Assembly (NCBI RefSeq): GCF_014874095.1
Contig: NZ_JADBEB010000001.1
Span: forward strand, 4,836,001-4,900,000
DNA from: Plantactinospora soyae
GTDB taxonomy: Bacteria; Actinomycetota; Actinomycetes; Mycobacteriales; Micromonosporaceae
Length of the DNA: 64,000 nucleotides
Reading direction: 5' to 3'
The translations under genes and the position numbers were made by a program. Every line of letters starts with the position of its first letter. Position 1 is the first letter of the stretch. The notes beneath the pieces were generated by a model. That model was not told where the DNA came from. It made no database searches and saw nothing but the letters and a program-made list of their open reading frames with translations. Shown here piece after piece: positions 1-8,248 of the stretch.

Positions 1-48
1 GAGTACGGCGTGCGGGTCGTGCGCCGTACCGTTGATCAGCTCGTCCAT
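1..48 (-). CDS. glgB: 1,4-alpha-glucan branching enzyme GlgB, N-terminal fragment
   Basis: Only the first 16 codons lie in the window and the rest runs off its left edge. The reading begins MDELINGTAHDPHAVL, which fits the usual GlgB amino terminus (an A-H-x-P-H-x-V-L motif just before the CBM48 domain). GlgB introduces alpha-1,6 branches into linear glucan. The ATG at 48 lies inside the last codons of glgE, so the two frames overlap by 13 bases, which implies translational coupling. In the GlgE pathway this enzyme branches the chains that GlgE extends. The identification rests on a short stretch plus the neighbour. Confidence 0.8.
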   Translation of the reverse strand, partial: MDELINGTAHDPHAVL

Positions 49-2111
49 CGCATGCCTTCCGATCCGGCGGGAGGGTCGGCGCGATCGGCGCGATCGGCGT
101 CCGGGCCGGCGTCGGAGTAAGGTCCGGCGTCGGAGTCCGGATCCGTACCGTGCCGGTGCACCGTGAACACGTGTGCTGGCTGGAGGTACGGGTCGAGCCG
201 GACCGCGTTGTGCTGCCCCCAGTCGTACCGGGCGCCGGTGAGTTCGTCGTGCACGGTGAACCGCTCGTGCCAGTCGAAGCCGAGCGCCGGCAGGTCCAGC
301 ACGGTGTTCCCCCACTGGACCTGCGCGGGGTCGACGGAGCAGACCACCAGTACGGTGTTGCCGGTCACCGGATCCCGCTTGGACCAGCAGAGCAGCGCCG
401 GATTGTCGATCTCGTGGAACCGCAGGTTGCGCAGCCAGTGCAGGGCCGGATTGGCCCGCCGGATCTCGTTGAGCCGGGCGATGAACGGGGCCAGTGACCG
501 GCCGTCGGCCTGCGCCGCCGCCCAGTCCCGGGGGCGCAGCTCGAACTTCTCGTTGTCCAGGTACTCCTCGGCGCCCGGCCGGGGTACGTGCTCGAAGAGC
601 TCGTAGCCGGCGTAGATCCCCCAGGACGGGGAGAGCAGGCTGGCCAGCACCGCGCGGATCTTGAACATCGGCGGTCCGCCGTGCTGGAGGTGCTCGGGCA
701 GGATGTCCGGGGTGTTCGGCCAGAAGTTCGGCCGCATGTAGTCGGCGGCGTCGACCAGCTCCCGGCAGTAGTCCCGCAGCTCGGCCGGGCTGATCCGCCA
801 GGTGAAATAGGTGTACGACTGGGTGAAGCCGATCTTGCCCAGCCCGTGCATCAGCGCCGGTCGGGTGAACGCCTCGGCCAGGAAGATCACGTCCGGATCG
901 TGCCGCTTGACCTCCCCGATCAGCCAGTGCCAGAAGTCGAACGGCTTGGTGTGCGGATTGTCGACCCGGAAGACCTGCACGCCCTCGCCGACCCAGTGCA
1001 ACACCACCCGCAGCACCTCGGCCCGGATCCCGGCCGGATCGTCGTCGAAGTTGACCGGATAGATGTCCTGGTACTTCTTCGGCGGGTTCTCCGCGTACGC
1101 GATCGAGCCGTCGGCCCGGGTGGTGAACCACTCCGGATGCTCGCCGACCCACGGATGGTCCGGCGCGGCCTGTAGCGCAAGGTCCATCGCCACCTCCAGA
1201 CCGACCTCGCGGGCGGCGGCGACGAACCGCCGGAAGTCCTCGGCGGTACCCAGGTCGGGATGGATCGCGTCGTGCCCGCCCTCGGCCGCCCCGATCGCCC
1301 ACGGCGACCCGACGTCGTCCGCCCCGGCGACCAGGGTGTTGTTCCGGCCCTTCCGGTTGACCCGTCCGATCGGATGGATCGGCGGCAGGTAGAGCACGTC
1401 GAACCCCATCGCGGCGACCCCGGGCAGCCGGTCCAGGGCGGTCCGGAAGGTTCCGGACCGGGCCGGTTGCCCGTCCCCCGCCAGCACCGCGCCCTCCGAG
1501 CGCGGAAAGAACTCGTACCAGGCGGAGAAGAGCGCACGCGGCCGGTCCACCCAGAGCGTCAGCGGCTCCGCGCTGCTGAGCAGCGCCCGTACCGGATGCT
1601 CCCAGAGCAGTTCGGCCAGCCCCAGCGCGGGCCAGACCCGCTCCGGCAGGTCCCGCTTTCCGTCCCGCAACGCGACCACGGCCTCCCGGACCCGGTTCCG
1701 GGACTCCGCCGGTACGTCCACCGCGGCGGTTTCCAGCAGCTCGGCACCCTCGGCCAGGTCGTTGGCCAGGTCCTCCGCCCCCTGCCCGGCGTCCACCTTC
1801 TTGACGACGGCGTCCCGCCAGCTCAGGTACGGATCGTCGAACGCCTGCACGGTGAAGCTCCAGCCACCCACCGCGTCCGGCTGTACGGCACTGTGCCACC
1901 GGTCGTCGAAGTCCGGGCCCGGCCGCATCCGTACCGCCGGTCGGTCCACGCCGTCCGGCCCCCGGAGGACGACCTGGCAGCCCATGGCCGCATGCCCCTC
2001 CCGGTACGCCCGCGCGGACACCGGAACCAGCTCGCCCACCACCGCCTTGGCCGGGTAGCGTCCGCCTGCCACGGACGGCGTCACGTCCTCGATCGGGATC
2101 CGTCCAGTCAC
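36..2111 (-). CDS. glgE: alpha-1,4-glucan:maltose-1-phosphate maltosyltransferase GlgE
   Basis: GlgE transfers maltosyl units from alpha-maltose-1-phosphate to the non-reducing end of cytosolic alpha-1,4-glucan; it is a GH13_3 enzyme. The product is 691 residues, normal for the family. The N-terminal beta domain (about 1-110) opens TGRIPIEDVTPSV, followed by the family phrase PAKAVVGE. The catalytic barrel carries the nucleophile Asp near 384 in VFRVDNPHTKPFDFW and the acid/base Glu near 413 in FLAEAFTRP. An upstream ATG at 2198 exists. I chose the GTG at 2111 because homology begins there, the ATG overlaps the neighbouring stop codon, and a TAGGTT box ends 7 nt before the GTG, as in a leaderless message. 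The 3' end overlaps glgB. Confidence 0.92.
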   Translation of the reverse strand: MTGRIPIEDVTPSVAGGRYPAKAVVGELVPVSARAYREGHAAMGCQVVLRGPDGVDRPAVRMRPGPDFDDRWHSAVQPDAVGGWSFTVQAFDDPYLSWRDAVVKKVDAGQGAEDLANDLAEGAELLETAAVDVPAESRNRVREAVVALRDGKRDLPERVWPALGLAELLWEHPVRALLSSAEPLTLWVDRPRALFSAWYEFFPRSEGAVLAGDGQPARSGTFRTALDRLPGVAAMGFDVLYLPPIHPIGRVNRKGRNNTLVAGADDVGSPWAIGAAEGGHDAIHPDLGTAEDFRRFVAAAREVGLEVAMDLALQAAPDHPWVGEHPEWFTTRADGSIAYAENPPKKYQDIYPVNFDDDPAGIRAEVLRVVLHWVGEGVQVFRVDNPHTKPFDFWHWLIGEVKRHDPDVIFLAEAFTRPALMHGLGKIGFTQSYTYFTWRISPAELRDYCRELVDAADYMRPNFWPNTPDILPEHLQHGGPPMFKIRAVLASLLSPSWGIYAGYELFEHVPRPGAEEYLDNEKFELRPRDWAAAQADGRSLAPFIARLNEIRRANPALHWLRNLRFHEIDNPALLCWSKRDPVTGNTVLVVCSVDPAQVQWGNTVLDLPALGFDWHERFTVHDELTGARYDWGQHNAVRLDPYLQPAHVFTVHRHGTDPDSDAGPYSDAGPDADRADRADPPAGSEGMRWTS

Positions 2112-2118
2112 CCTGCCA

Positions 2119-2124
2119 AACCTA
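2119..2124 (-). promoter_or_regulatory. -10 box of probable leaderless glgE transcript
   Basis: TAGGTT (TAnnnT) is followed by 7 nt and then the GTG at 2111. No -35 consensus is evident. It supports the GTG start. Confidence 0.4.
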
Positions 2125-2197
2125 CTGGCAAAGATCGACCCCCGCGCGGTGGAAGTACGGACGGCCGAGGATCGGTCACCCTCTGCCGCGAGTCGCA

Positions 2198-2611
2198 CTA
2201 CCCGGGGTCTTGATTCGCCAGTTCGACGGCGTACGTGTCCGCCGGGTTGATGTCGGCGACCGCCTGTCGGGCGGCCGTCTGCTCTCCTCGCCCGCGAAGC
2301 AGTCTCACCAGGTAGTAGAGCGCGAGCTTGTCGCCGTGTTCGGCCCGCTGCCGTAGCTCGCCGTCGCGGCCGTCCTCGAACAGGAACCTGTCCAACCGGC
2401 GCCGGGCGGGAGTGTCGGTCCTGGCGAGTTCGGCCAACTCAGCCAGGAGCCCGGCCTTCACCAGTAGGTCCATATGCCACAGGTGCAGACTGTGTCGATT
2501 GTGGTCGGAGCTGTACGACTCGGAGAACTCACTGACCATGGCGATTGCCGTGGCCCAGTCGCCACGCTCTGCGGCAGCTTCCGCCAGGCTGTGGTCGTAC
2601 GCCGCTCCCAT
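2198..2611 (-). CDS. conserved-type hypothetical protein, helical repeat-like
   Basis: This is a 137-residue soluble protein with no signal peptide or membrane segment. Alternating Ala/Leu-rich helices with spacing such as AEAAAERGDWATAIAMV and ALYYLVRLLRGRGEQTAARQAV resemble a few TPR or Sel1-like units. I cannot name a family or function. It begins with ATG at 2611, preceded by TAAGCT and 6 nt, so it probably has its own leaderless promoter. It ends 87 bases upstream of the glgE GTG. Its position between glgE and glgA may be fortuitous. Confidence 0.7.
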   Translation of the reverse strand: MGAAYDHSLAEAAAERGDWATAIAMVSEFSESYSSDHNRHSLHLWHMDLLVKAGLLAELAELARTDTPARRRLDRFLFEDGRDGELRQRAEHGDKLALYYLVRLLRGRGEQTAARQAVADINPADTYAVELANQDPG

Positions 2612-2617
2612 CGCAAC

Positions 2618-2623
2618 AGCTTA
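2618..2623 (-). promoter_or_regulatory. -10 box of probable leaderless transcript
   Basis: TAAGCT, 6 nt, then the ATG at 2611. There is no Shine-Dalgarno sequence before this ATG. Confidence 0.4.
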
Positions 2624-2652
2624 GCGATCCGGTGGCGTGCCGGCTGGGTCCG

Positions 2653-3876
2653 TCAGGGTGTGCCGAGCACCGAGCGGTAGACCGCCATCGTGCGTTCCGC
2701 GATCGAGTCCCAGGAGAAGTGCTCGACCGCGCGGCGTCGCCCGGCCCGGCCCAGCTCGACGGCGCGCTTCGGGTCGTCCAGCACCCCGATGATGGCCTCG
2801 GCCAGGTCGGCGACGAAGCGGTCCGGGTCCAGCGGGGTACCCGTGCCGTCGGTGGCCTGGGCGATCGGCACCAGCAGCCCGGTCACGCCGTCCGCGACCA
2901 CCTCGGGGATGCCGCCGGTGGCGGTGGCGACCACGGCGGTCTCGCAGGCCATCGCCTCCAGGTTGACGATGCCCATCGGCTCGTAGATCGACGGGCAGAC
3001 GAAGACCGTGCTGTGGGTGAGGATCTGGATCACCTCGGGCTTGGGCAGCATCTCGGCGACCCAGACCACGCCCTCCCGGCTGGCCCGCAGCTCGGCGACC
3101 AGCTCCTCGACCTCGGCGGCGATCTCGGCCGTGTCCGGAGCACCGGCCAGCAGCACGAGCTGAGCCTCCGGCGGCAGTGATCGGGCCGCCCGGAGCAGGT
3201 AGGGCAGGCCCTTCTGCCGCGTGATCCGGCCGACGTAGCTCACGCTTGGCCGGTCCGGGTCGATACCGAGCCGGGCCAGCACGTCGGTCCCCGGATCCGG
3301 GGCGTACTGGTGGGTGTCGATGCCGTTGTGCACCACCCGGACCCGGTCCGGGGAGACCGACGGGTAGGCGGCCAGCAGGTCGCGCATCATCCCGGCGGAG
3401 ACCGCGATCACCGCGTCGGCGGCGTCCAGCGCGGTCCGCTCGGCCCAGGAGGAGAGCGCGTAGCCGCCGCCGAGCTGCTCGGCCTTCCACGGCCGCAGCG
3501 GTTCCAGACTGTGTACGGTCACCACGTGCGGCACCCCGTGCAGCAGCTTGGCGACGTGGCCGGCGAGGTTGGCGTACCAGGTGTGGCTGTGTACGACGTC
3601 GGTGCCGGCGCAGCCCGCCGCCATCTCCAGGTCCACCCCCATGGTCCGCAGCGCGGCGTTCGCACCAGCCAGGCCGGGTGGTTCCGGGTACGCGGTGACG
3701 CCCGCCTGGTCCTCGCGCGGCGCCCCGAAGCAGTGCACCCGGGTGTCGGCGCGGGAGCGGAGTTCCCGGGCCAGGTACTCGACGTGCACCCCGGCTCCGC
3801 CGTACACCTCCGGGGGGTACTCCCGGGTCAACAGGTCCACCCGGAGCCGCCGGTCGTCGGGCGTCAGTTCGGTCAC
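2653..3876 (-). CDS. glgA: glycogen synthase, Corynebacterium family (GlgA/GlgM type)
   Basis: A 407-residue GT4 glycosyltransferase of the actinobacterial glgA_Coryne family. In mycobacteria this family (GlgM) makes alpha-maltose-1-phosphate from ADP-glucose and glucose-1-phosphate, the substrate of GlgE. The N-terminal domain has the acceptor loop YPPEVYGGAGVHVEYLA near residue 20. The C-terminal domain has GRITRQKG near 216 and the E-x7-E nucleotide-sugar signature EPMGIVNLE at about 299-307. The GTG at 3876 is preferred over an upstream in-frame ATG because homology starts there and TAGGGT lies 7 nt upstream. With glgE, glgB, glgC and pgm in the same window, a GlgM role is likely. Confidence 0.9.
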   Translation of the reverse strand: MTELTPDDRRLRVDLLTREYPPEVYGGAGVHVEYLARELRSRADTRVHCFGAPREDQAGVTAYPEPPGLAGANAALRTMGVDLEMAAGCAGTDVVHSHTWYANLAGHVAKLLHGVPHVVTVHSLEPLRPWKAEQLGGGYALSSWAERTALDAADAVIAVSAGMMRDLLAAYPSVSPDRVRVVHNGIDTHQYAPDPGTDVLARLGIDPDRPSVSYVGRITRQKGLPYLLRAARSLPPEAQLVLLAGAPDTAEIAAEVEELVAELRASREGVVWVAEMLPKPEVIQILTHSTVFVCPSIYEPMGIVNLEAMACETAVVATATGGIPEVVADGVTGLLVPIAQATDGTGTPLDPDRFVADLAEAIIGVLDDPKRAVELGRAGRRRAVEHFSWDSIAERTMAVYRSVLGTP

Positions 3877-3883
3877 AGCCGGC

Positions 3884-3889
3884 ACCCTA
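3884..3889 (-). promoter_or_regulatory. -10 box of probable leaderless glgA transcript
   Basis: TAGGGT, 7 nt, then the GTG at 3876. Confidence 0.4.
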
Positions 3890-3988
3890 GTGCAGCCGGA
3901 GCCGATCCGCCCGCGATGCCCGAGTGCCAAGGCTCCCGGCGGGGAAGCCCTGGCACGAAGGGGTCACGGGCGCACGCCGTCCGGCACG

Positions 3989-4861
3989 CTATCCCTTGAC
4001 GGCGCCGGAGAGGCCACCGACGATCCGGCGCTCGGCGAGCAGGAAGAACGCCAGGGCGGGCAGCATGGAGAGCCCGGTGAACGCCAGGATCCGCGCGGTG
4101 TCCTCGCTGTACTGGGTGGAGTAGTTCGCCACCCCGAGCGGCAGCGTCCAGCTCGACGGATCGCTCAGCACCAGCAGCGGGAGCAGGAATCCGTTCCAGC
4201 TTCCGACGAAGGCGAGGATCGACACCGTCATCAGGGCCGGCCGGGACAACGGCAGCAGGATCCGGAGGAAGAAGCCGAACTTGGAGCAGCCGTCTATCGC
4301 CGCGGCGTCCTCCAGCTCGCCCGGGATCGCCCGCATGAACGGCCGCAGGATCACGATCGTCACCGGGATACCGAACGCCGCCTGCGGCAACGCCACCCCG
4401 AGGGCCGTGTCCAGCAGGTAGAGGTCCCGCAGCATCAGGTAGATCGGCAGGATCGCCACGCTGATCGGAAACAGCAGCCCGAGCGTGAACAGCAGGTAGA
4501 GCGTCTCGCGGCCCCGGAACTCGAACCGGGCGAGCGGGAACGCGGCGAGGGCGCCGAGGGCGACCACGATCGCCGTGGTCAACACGGCGATCAGGGTGCT
4601 GGTGCCGACCTGACCCCAGAAGGCGCTGGAGGTGGCGATCTCGGTGTAGTTCGAGGTCACCCAGGGGTCGGGCAGCCCGGCCGGGTCGGCGGCGAGTTGG
4701 CCGGTGGTCCGGAACCCGCCCAGTGCGACGTAGAGGATCGGCACCAGGACCAGCGCGGCGATCATGAGCCCGGCGGTGTAGGCCAGCGCCCGGGAGAGCC
4801 GCGCCCGGGTGCGGTACCCGATAGCCGGCCCGGAGGCGTAGTCCACCATCTGCCGCGTCAC
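3989..4861 (-). CDS. sugar ABC transporter permease, MalG type
   Basis: This 290-residue inner-membrane permease is the second of a two-permease carbohydrate importer (CUT1 family). About six hydrophobic segments are visible, beginning with ALAYTAGLMIAALVLVPILY near residue 30. The cytoplasmic EAA loop for the ATPase contact reads EDAAAIDGCSKFGFF near residue 190. Its start overlaps the stop of the upstream permease by 4 bases (ATGA), so it is translated with it. No ATPase gene is adjacent, so the system probably uses a shared MsiK-type ATPase encoded elsewhere, as is usual for actinomycete CUT1 importers. The substrate is not evident; an oligosaccharide or maltodextrin would fit the setting. 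Confidence 0.93.
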   Translation of the reverse strand: MTRQMVDYASGPAIGYRTRARLSRALAYTAGLMIAALVLVPILYVALGGFRTTGQLAADPAGLPDPWVTSNYTEIATSSAFWGQVGTSTLIAVLTTAIVVALGALAAFPLARFEFRGRETLYLLFTLGLLFPISVAILPIYLMLRDLYLLDTALGVALPQAAFGIPVTIVILRPFMRAIPGELEDAAAIDGCSKFGFFLRILLPLSRPALMTVSILAFVGSWNGFLLPLLVLSDPSSWTLPLGVANYSTQYSEDTARILAFTGLSMLPALAFFLLAERRIVGGLSGAVKG

Positions 4862-5856
4862 CTCACGTTCCTGGTCAGGGCGCCCTCGGTGTCCCGGCGC
4901 AGGACGAACCGCTGGTACGCGAGCGCCACCACGAACGAGATCACGAAGAGGATCACGGCGACGGCGCTGCCGTAGCCGAACTCGTACCGCTGGAAACCAC
5001 GGTCGATCATGTACGTCGCCATCGTGTTGGAGGCGTTCGCCGGGCCACCCAACGTCATGATCCAGATCAGGTCGAAGAGCTGGAGCGACCCGATGATGGA
5101 CAGGAACGCCCAGATCCGGATGGTCGGCCCGAGCAGCGGCAGGGTGATCCGCCGGATGGTCTGGATCCGTCCGGCGCCGTCGATCGCCGCCGCCTCGATC
5201 AGCTCCTGCGGAATCGCCTGGAGGCCGGCCAGGAACAGGATGATGGCGAAGCCGATGTACTTCCAGGTGATCACCACGAACATCGTGTAGAGCACGACGC
5301 TGGTGTCGGCGAGCCAGAGTTCGATCAGGTCACCGAGGCCGACGGCCCGCAGGAGGGTGTCGACCAGTCCGTCGGGTTGCAGCATCAGCAGCCAGGTCAC
5401 CGCGGTGACCACCTCGGACAGGATGTACGGCGCGAAGTAGACCGCGCGTAGCGCCGCCCGGCCCCGCATGCGCTGGTTGAGCAGCAGGGCCAGGCCGATG
5501 CCGACCAGTCCCTGGATGGCGATGGAGAGCACCACGATGATCCCGTTGTGCGTGATCGCACCCCGGAACACCTCGTCGTCGAGGGCCCGACGGTAGTTGT
5601 CGAACCCGATGAACTCCGTCAGCGGGCCCAGCCCGTTCCACTTGTACAGGCTGTAGTACACCGCCAGCCCGATCGGCAGCAGTACGAAGAGCACGTACAG
5701 GATCAGCGCGGGACCGACGTACAGGGAGATCTCCGCGGCCCGCCGGGCGCTGCGCCGGGCGGCGCCCGGCTGCGGAGATCCGCGACCGGGCGCTGCGTCG
5801 GACGGCACAGGTTCGGTGGGTTGCCGGGCGCCGGCGGAGAGGACCGGCTGGCTCAC
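4858..5856 (-). CDS. sugar ABC transporter permease, MalF type
   Basis: A 332-residue permease with a Pro/Gly-rich cytoplasmic N-terminus (about 1-40) followed by hydrophobic segments starting ISLYVGPALILYVLFVLLP. The EAA loop EAAAIDGAGRIQTIRRI lies near residue 220. It pairs with the MalG-type permease downstream (4-base overlap) and with the binding lipoprotein upstream (4-base overlap), making a tight binding protein-MalF-MalG operon. It forms half of the membrane channel. Confidence 0.93.
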   Translation of the reverse strand: MSQPVLSAGARQPTEPVPSDAAPGRGSPQPGAARRSARRAAEISLYVGPALILYVLFVLLPIGLAVYYSLYKWNGLGPLTEFIGFDNYRRALDDEVFRGAITHNGIIVVLSIAIQGLVGIGLALLLNQRMRGRAALRAVYFAPYILSEVVTAVTWLLMLQPDGLVDTLLRAVGLGDLIELWLADTSVVLYTMFVVITWKYIGFAIILFLAGLQAIPQELIEAAAIDGAGRIQTIRRITLPLLGPTIRIWAFLSIIGSLQLFDLIWIMTLGGPANASNTMATYMIDRGFQRYEFGYGSAVAVILFVISFVVALAYQRFVLRRDTEGALTRNVR

Positions 5857-7151
5857 CGGTTCTTTGCGGCGGTGTTGAGGGCCTCGATCACCTGTTCCGG
5901 CGTCGCCTTGCCGGCGAACTGGTTGGCGATCGCCTCGTTCAGCGCCTGGCCGACGCTGGTCAGCACCGCGATGTCGAAGTACAGCTGTACGTGACTGGCG
6001 CCGGCCCGGAAGTCCAGCAGCGACTTCAGCGTCGGGTCGGTGACGGCGCTCTCCGAGCCCTTGGTGACCGGCAGGCCGGTGTTGAGTGCGGCCCAGCGCT
6101 TCTGCACGTCAACGCTCGCGATGTACTTCAGGAAGTCGGCGCACGAGTCCGGCGCCTTGTAGGAGCAGGCGAACCCGTCGCCTCCGCCCAACGCGGCCTT
6201 CGGGTCACCCGCGCCACCCGACACGGCCGGGAACGGGAACCAGCCGAGCTTGTCGCCGAGTCCCTTCCGGTCCGGGGTCAGGCCCCGCATCACGCCGGGG
6301 TTCCAGTGGCCCTGGAGCTCCATCGCCGCCTTGCCGTTGGCCAGCAACCCGGCCGAGCTGGTGGCACCCTGCTGGGCGGAAGTGGCCAGGAAGCCCTTCT
6401 GGAACGGCTTGGCGTCGATCAGTTCCCTGGTCTTCTGACCGGCCTGGATCCAGCACGGGTCGTCGAACTTGTAGTTGGTCACCGAGTCCTTGAGGACCTG
6501 CTGCGAGCAGCCGCGTACCGCCAGGTAGCCCCAGTAGAACGCGTCCGGCCAGCGGTCCTTGCCACCGATGGTGATCGGGGTGAGGTTGGCGGCCTTCAGC
6601 TTGCCGATGGCGCCGAGCAGTTCCTCCCAGGTGGCCGGCGGCGCGCTGATGCCCGCCTGGCTGAAGAGGTCCTTGTTGTACCAGAAGCCGACCACGCCCA
6701 GGCTGTACGGAACTGCGTACTGCTTACCGTCCACCTGCCAGCCCTGCGCGGCGGGGCCCAGCTCGCCGATCCACGGCTCGATGGCCTCGCTGATGTCCTT
6801 GATCCGGCCGGAGCTGACCTGGTCGGCGAGCTGGCCGCCGCCCCACGACTGGAACACGTCCGGCGGCTCCTGCGACTGCAACGCGACCGGGATCCTGGTC
6901 TGGAACTGCTCGTTCTGCATCGGGACGACTTCGACAGTGACGTTCGGGTTCTTCGCGTGGTACTCGTCCGCGACGGTCTTCCAGAACCCCAGGCCGGGCT
7001 CCGCGTTGGCGTTGTGCCACCAGGTCAGGGTCTCCGCCCCGCCCGATTCCTCGGCACCATCGCCGCCGCGACCGCAGCCGGCACTGATCGCGGTCGCGAG
7101 CGCCAGTACGCCGACGAGGAGTTTCCGACGTCGTGTAGTAGGGCCCATCAT
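5853..7151 (-). CDS. extracellular sugar-binding lipoprotein of ABC importer
   Basis: A 432-residue family 1 solute-binding protein. The signal peptide (about 1-25) ends in the lipobox ISAGC with Cys26, so the mature protein is a lipoprotein on the outer face of the membrane. The mature part starts with a Gly/Glu-rich linker and then LTWWHNANAEPGLGFW, typical of sugar-binding proteins. An AGGAG sequence lies 8 nt before the ATG at 7151; a second in-frame ATG follows immediately. It is the first gene of the three-gene importer operon. A LacI-like palindrome 54 bases upstream suggests sugar-responsive repression. The substrate is unassigned. Confidence 0.93.
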   Translation of the reverse strand: MMGPTTRRRKLLVGVLALATAISAGCGRGGDGAEESGGAETLTWWHNANAEPGLGFWKTVADEYHAKNPNVTVEVVPMQNEQFQTRIPVALQSQEPPDVFQSWGGGQLADQVSSGRIKDISEAIEPWIGELGPAAQGWQVDGKQYAVPYSLGVVGFWYNKDLFSQAGISAPPATWEELLGAIGKLKAANLTPITIGGKDRWPDAFYWGYLAVRGCSQQVLKDSVTNYKFDDPCWIQAGQKTRELIDAKPFQKGFLATSAQQGATSSAGLLANGKAAMELQGHWNPGVMRGLTPDRKGLGDKLGWFPFPAVSGGAGDPKAALGGGDGFACSYKAPDSCADFLKYIASVDVQKRWAALNTGLPVTKGSESAVTDPTLKSLLDFRAGASHVQLYFDIAVLTSVGQALNEAIANQFAGKATPEQVIEALNTAAKNR

Positions 7152-7531
7152 GGTTTCGGCTCCTGTCTCACGCCACAGATGCTCGGAAGAGTGTCAGCCG
7201 TATTCCGGAACGTTTCGGTCGCCTGACGCCCTGTGGCGGAGCGTGTCACGCGTGTTGTCGGAGTGTCAACCGTCGACGATGCTCGATATCTGACGAGCTC
7301 ATGATCGGAAAGCTCTATGAGTGTTTGCGGCCCGATCCCGAAACTCTCGGAGCTGTGGCTCGGCCCTGGGGTGGCGTACCGGGGCATGCCGCGGCGGTTC
7401 GCGATCCGGGTGCGGCGGTTCGCGGGGGATCGGCCCCACCGGATCGGCGAAGCGGACATCGCGGACGCGCTGCGGACGGGTGAGGGTGCGGCCCCGCGGC
7501 GGAGTCGGCCGTCGGGGGTGCGGCGGTGCGG
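7152..7531. other. non-coding gap upstream of the sugar importer
   Basis: These 380 bases separate the binding-protein start from the lysE stop. They hold the LacI-like palindrome at 7205-7218 and a TTGACA on the minus strand at 7264-7269 that could be a -35, although no good -10 sits at the expected distance. An open frame at 7148-7459 on the minus strand lacks protein-like composition and was not called. Confidence 0.6.
7205..7218. promoter_or_regulatory. LacI-family operator candidate
   Basis: CCGGAACGTTTCGG is a 14-base near-palindrome with one mismatched pair and a central CG, the usual form of LacI/GalR-family operators. It sits 54 bases before the ATG of the sugar-binding protein. No LacI-family gene is present in the window, so the regulator would act in trans. 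Confidence 0.45.
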
Positions 7532-8176
7532 TCAGCCGTTCGCCACCAGGCTGACGCCGATGGTGATCATGGTGATCGCGACCAGGGCGTCGAGGACCCG
7601 CCAGGCCACCGGCCGGGCGAAGAGGCGTCCGAGGAGGCGGGCGCCGTAGCCGAGTGCGGCGAACCAGACGAAGCTGGACAGGGCGGCTCCCGCGCCGAAC
7701 GACCAGCGGCCGGACCGCCCGTGCGTGTTGGCGATCGAGCCGAGCAGCAGCACGGTGTCGAGGTAGACGTGGGGGTTGAGCCAGGTCATCGCCAGCATGG
7801 TGAACACGGCGGTACGCAGCGACACGCCGCCGCCACCGTTCGCGGCGGTCAGGCTCTGGGTGCCGAAGGCCCGGCGGGCCGCGAGAAGCCCGTACCCGAC
7901 CAGGAAGGCGGCGCCGGCCCAGCGGACGACGGTGAGCGCGACCGGGGCGTGCGCGACGATCGTGCCGATTCCGGTGACGCCGGCCAGGATCAGGACGGCG
8001 TCCGAGACCGCACAGATGGCAACGATCGGAAGGACGTGCTCGGCCCGGATGCCCTGCCGGAGCACGTATGCGTTCTGGGCGCCGATCGCCACGATCAGGG
8101 ACAGCCCGACACCGAACCCGGTCGCCAGCACGGGAACCAGTTCGGCGGCGGGCGTCAGGCCCGAGGAGATCGGCAC
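7532..8176 (-). CDS. lysE: LysE/ArgO-family basic amino acid exporter
   Basis: A membrane protein of about 214 residues with around six hydrophobic segments. The first carries GVGLSLIVAIGAQNAYVLRQG, the signature of the LysE/ArgO exporter branch, which exports L-lysine or L-arginine. It is divergently transcribed from a LysG/ArgP-type activator, the classic lysE-lysG arrangement. An ATG at 8221 would put the start inside the shared operator and leave no room for a promoter. The GTG at 8176 is preferred because TAGGGT lies 7 nt before it, and the inverted repeat at 8214-8237 then falls around -38 to -61, a normal place for a LysR-type activator. Confidence 0.9.
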   Translation of the reverse strand: MPISSGLTPAAELVPVLATGFGVGLSLIVAIGAQNAYVLRQGIRAEHVLPIVAICAVSDAVLILAGVTGIGTIVAHAPVALTVVRWAGAAFLVGYGLLAARRAFGTQSLTAANGGGGVSLRTAVFTMLAMTWLNPHVYLDTVLLLGSIANTHGRSGRWSFGAGAALSSFVWFAALGYGARLLGRLFARPVAWRVLDALVAITMITIGVSLVANG

Positions 8177-8183
8177 GCACCCG

Positions 8184-8189
8184 ACCCTA
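8184..8189 (-). promoter_or_regulatory. -10 box of probable leaderless lysE transcript
   Basis: TAGGGT, 7 nt, then the GTG at 8176. It decides the lysE start. Confidence 0.45.
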
Positions 8190-8213
8190 GAGAGCCGGAT
8201 CGCATCACTCCAA

Positions 8214-8237
8214 CTAATCATTCTTACGATTCATTAG
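8214..8237. promoter_or_regulatory. LysG/ArgP operator candidate (inverted repeat)
   Basis: CTAATCATTC and GATTCATTAG are inverted copies matching at 8 of 10 positions, separated by 4 bases, in an AT-rich patch between lysE and its divergent regulator gene. The site covers the region upstream of both starts, so it could serve activation of lysE and autoregulation. Confidence 0.5.
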
Positions 8238-8248
8238 ACTTGCTTATC

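Noticed and set aside
2112-2198. Longer glgE start at the ATG at 2198
   Set aside because: The extra 29 residues lack homology and the codon overlaps the stop of the upstream gene; GTG 2111 has a leaderless promoter match.
3548-4975. Plus-strand open frame of 475 codons
   Set aside because: It is antisense to the permease and glgA genes, is Gln/Arg/Gly-rich and has no recognisable motif; it is the complementary frame of real genes.
7148-7459. Minus-strand frame of 103 codons upstream of the sugar-binding protein
   Set aside because: The composition is not protein-like, and it would cover the LacI-like operator and the promoter region.
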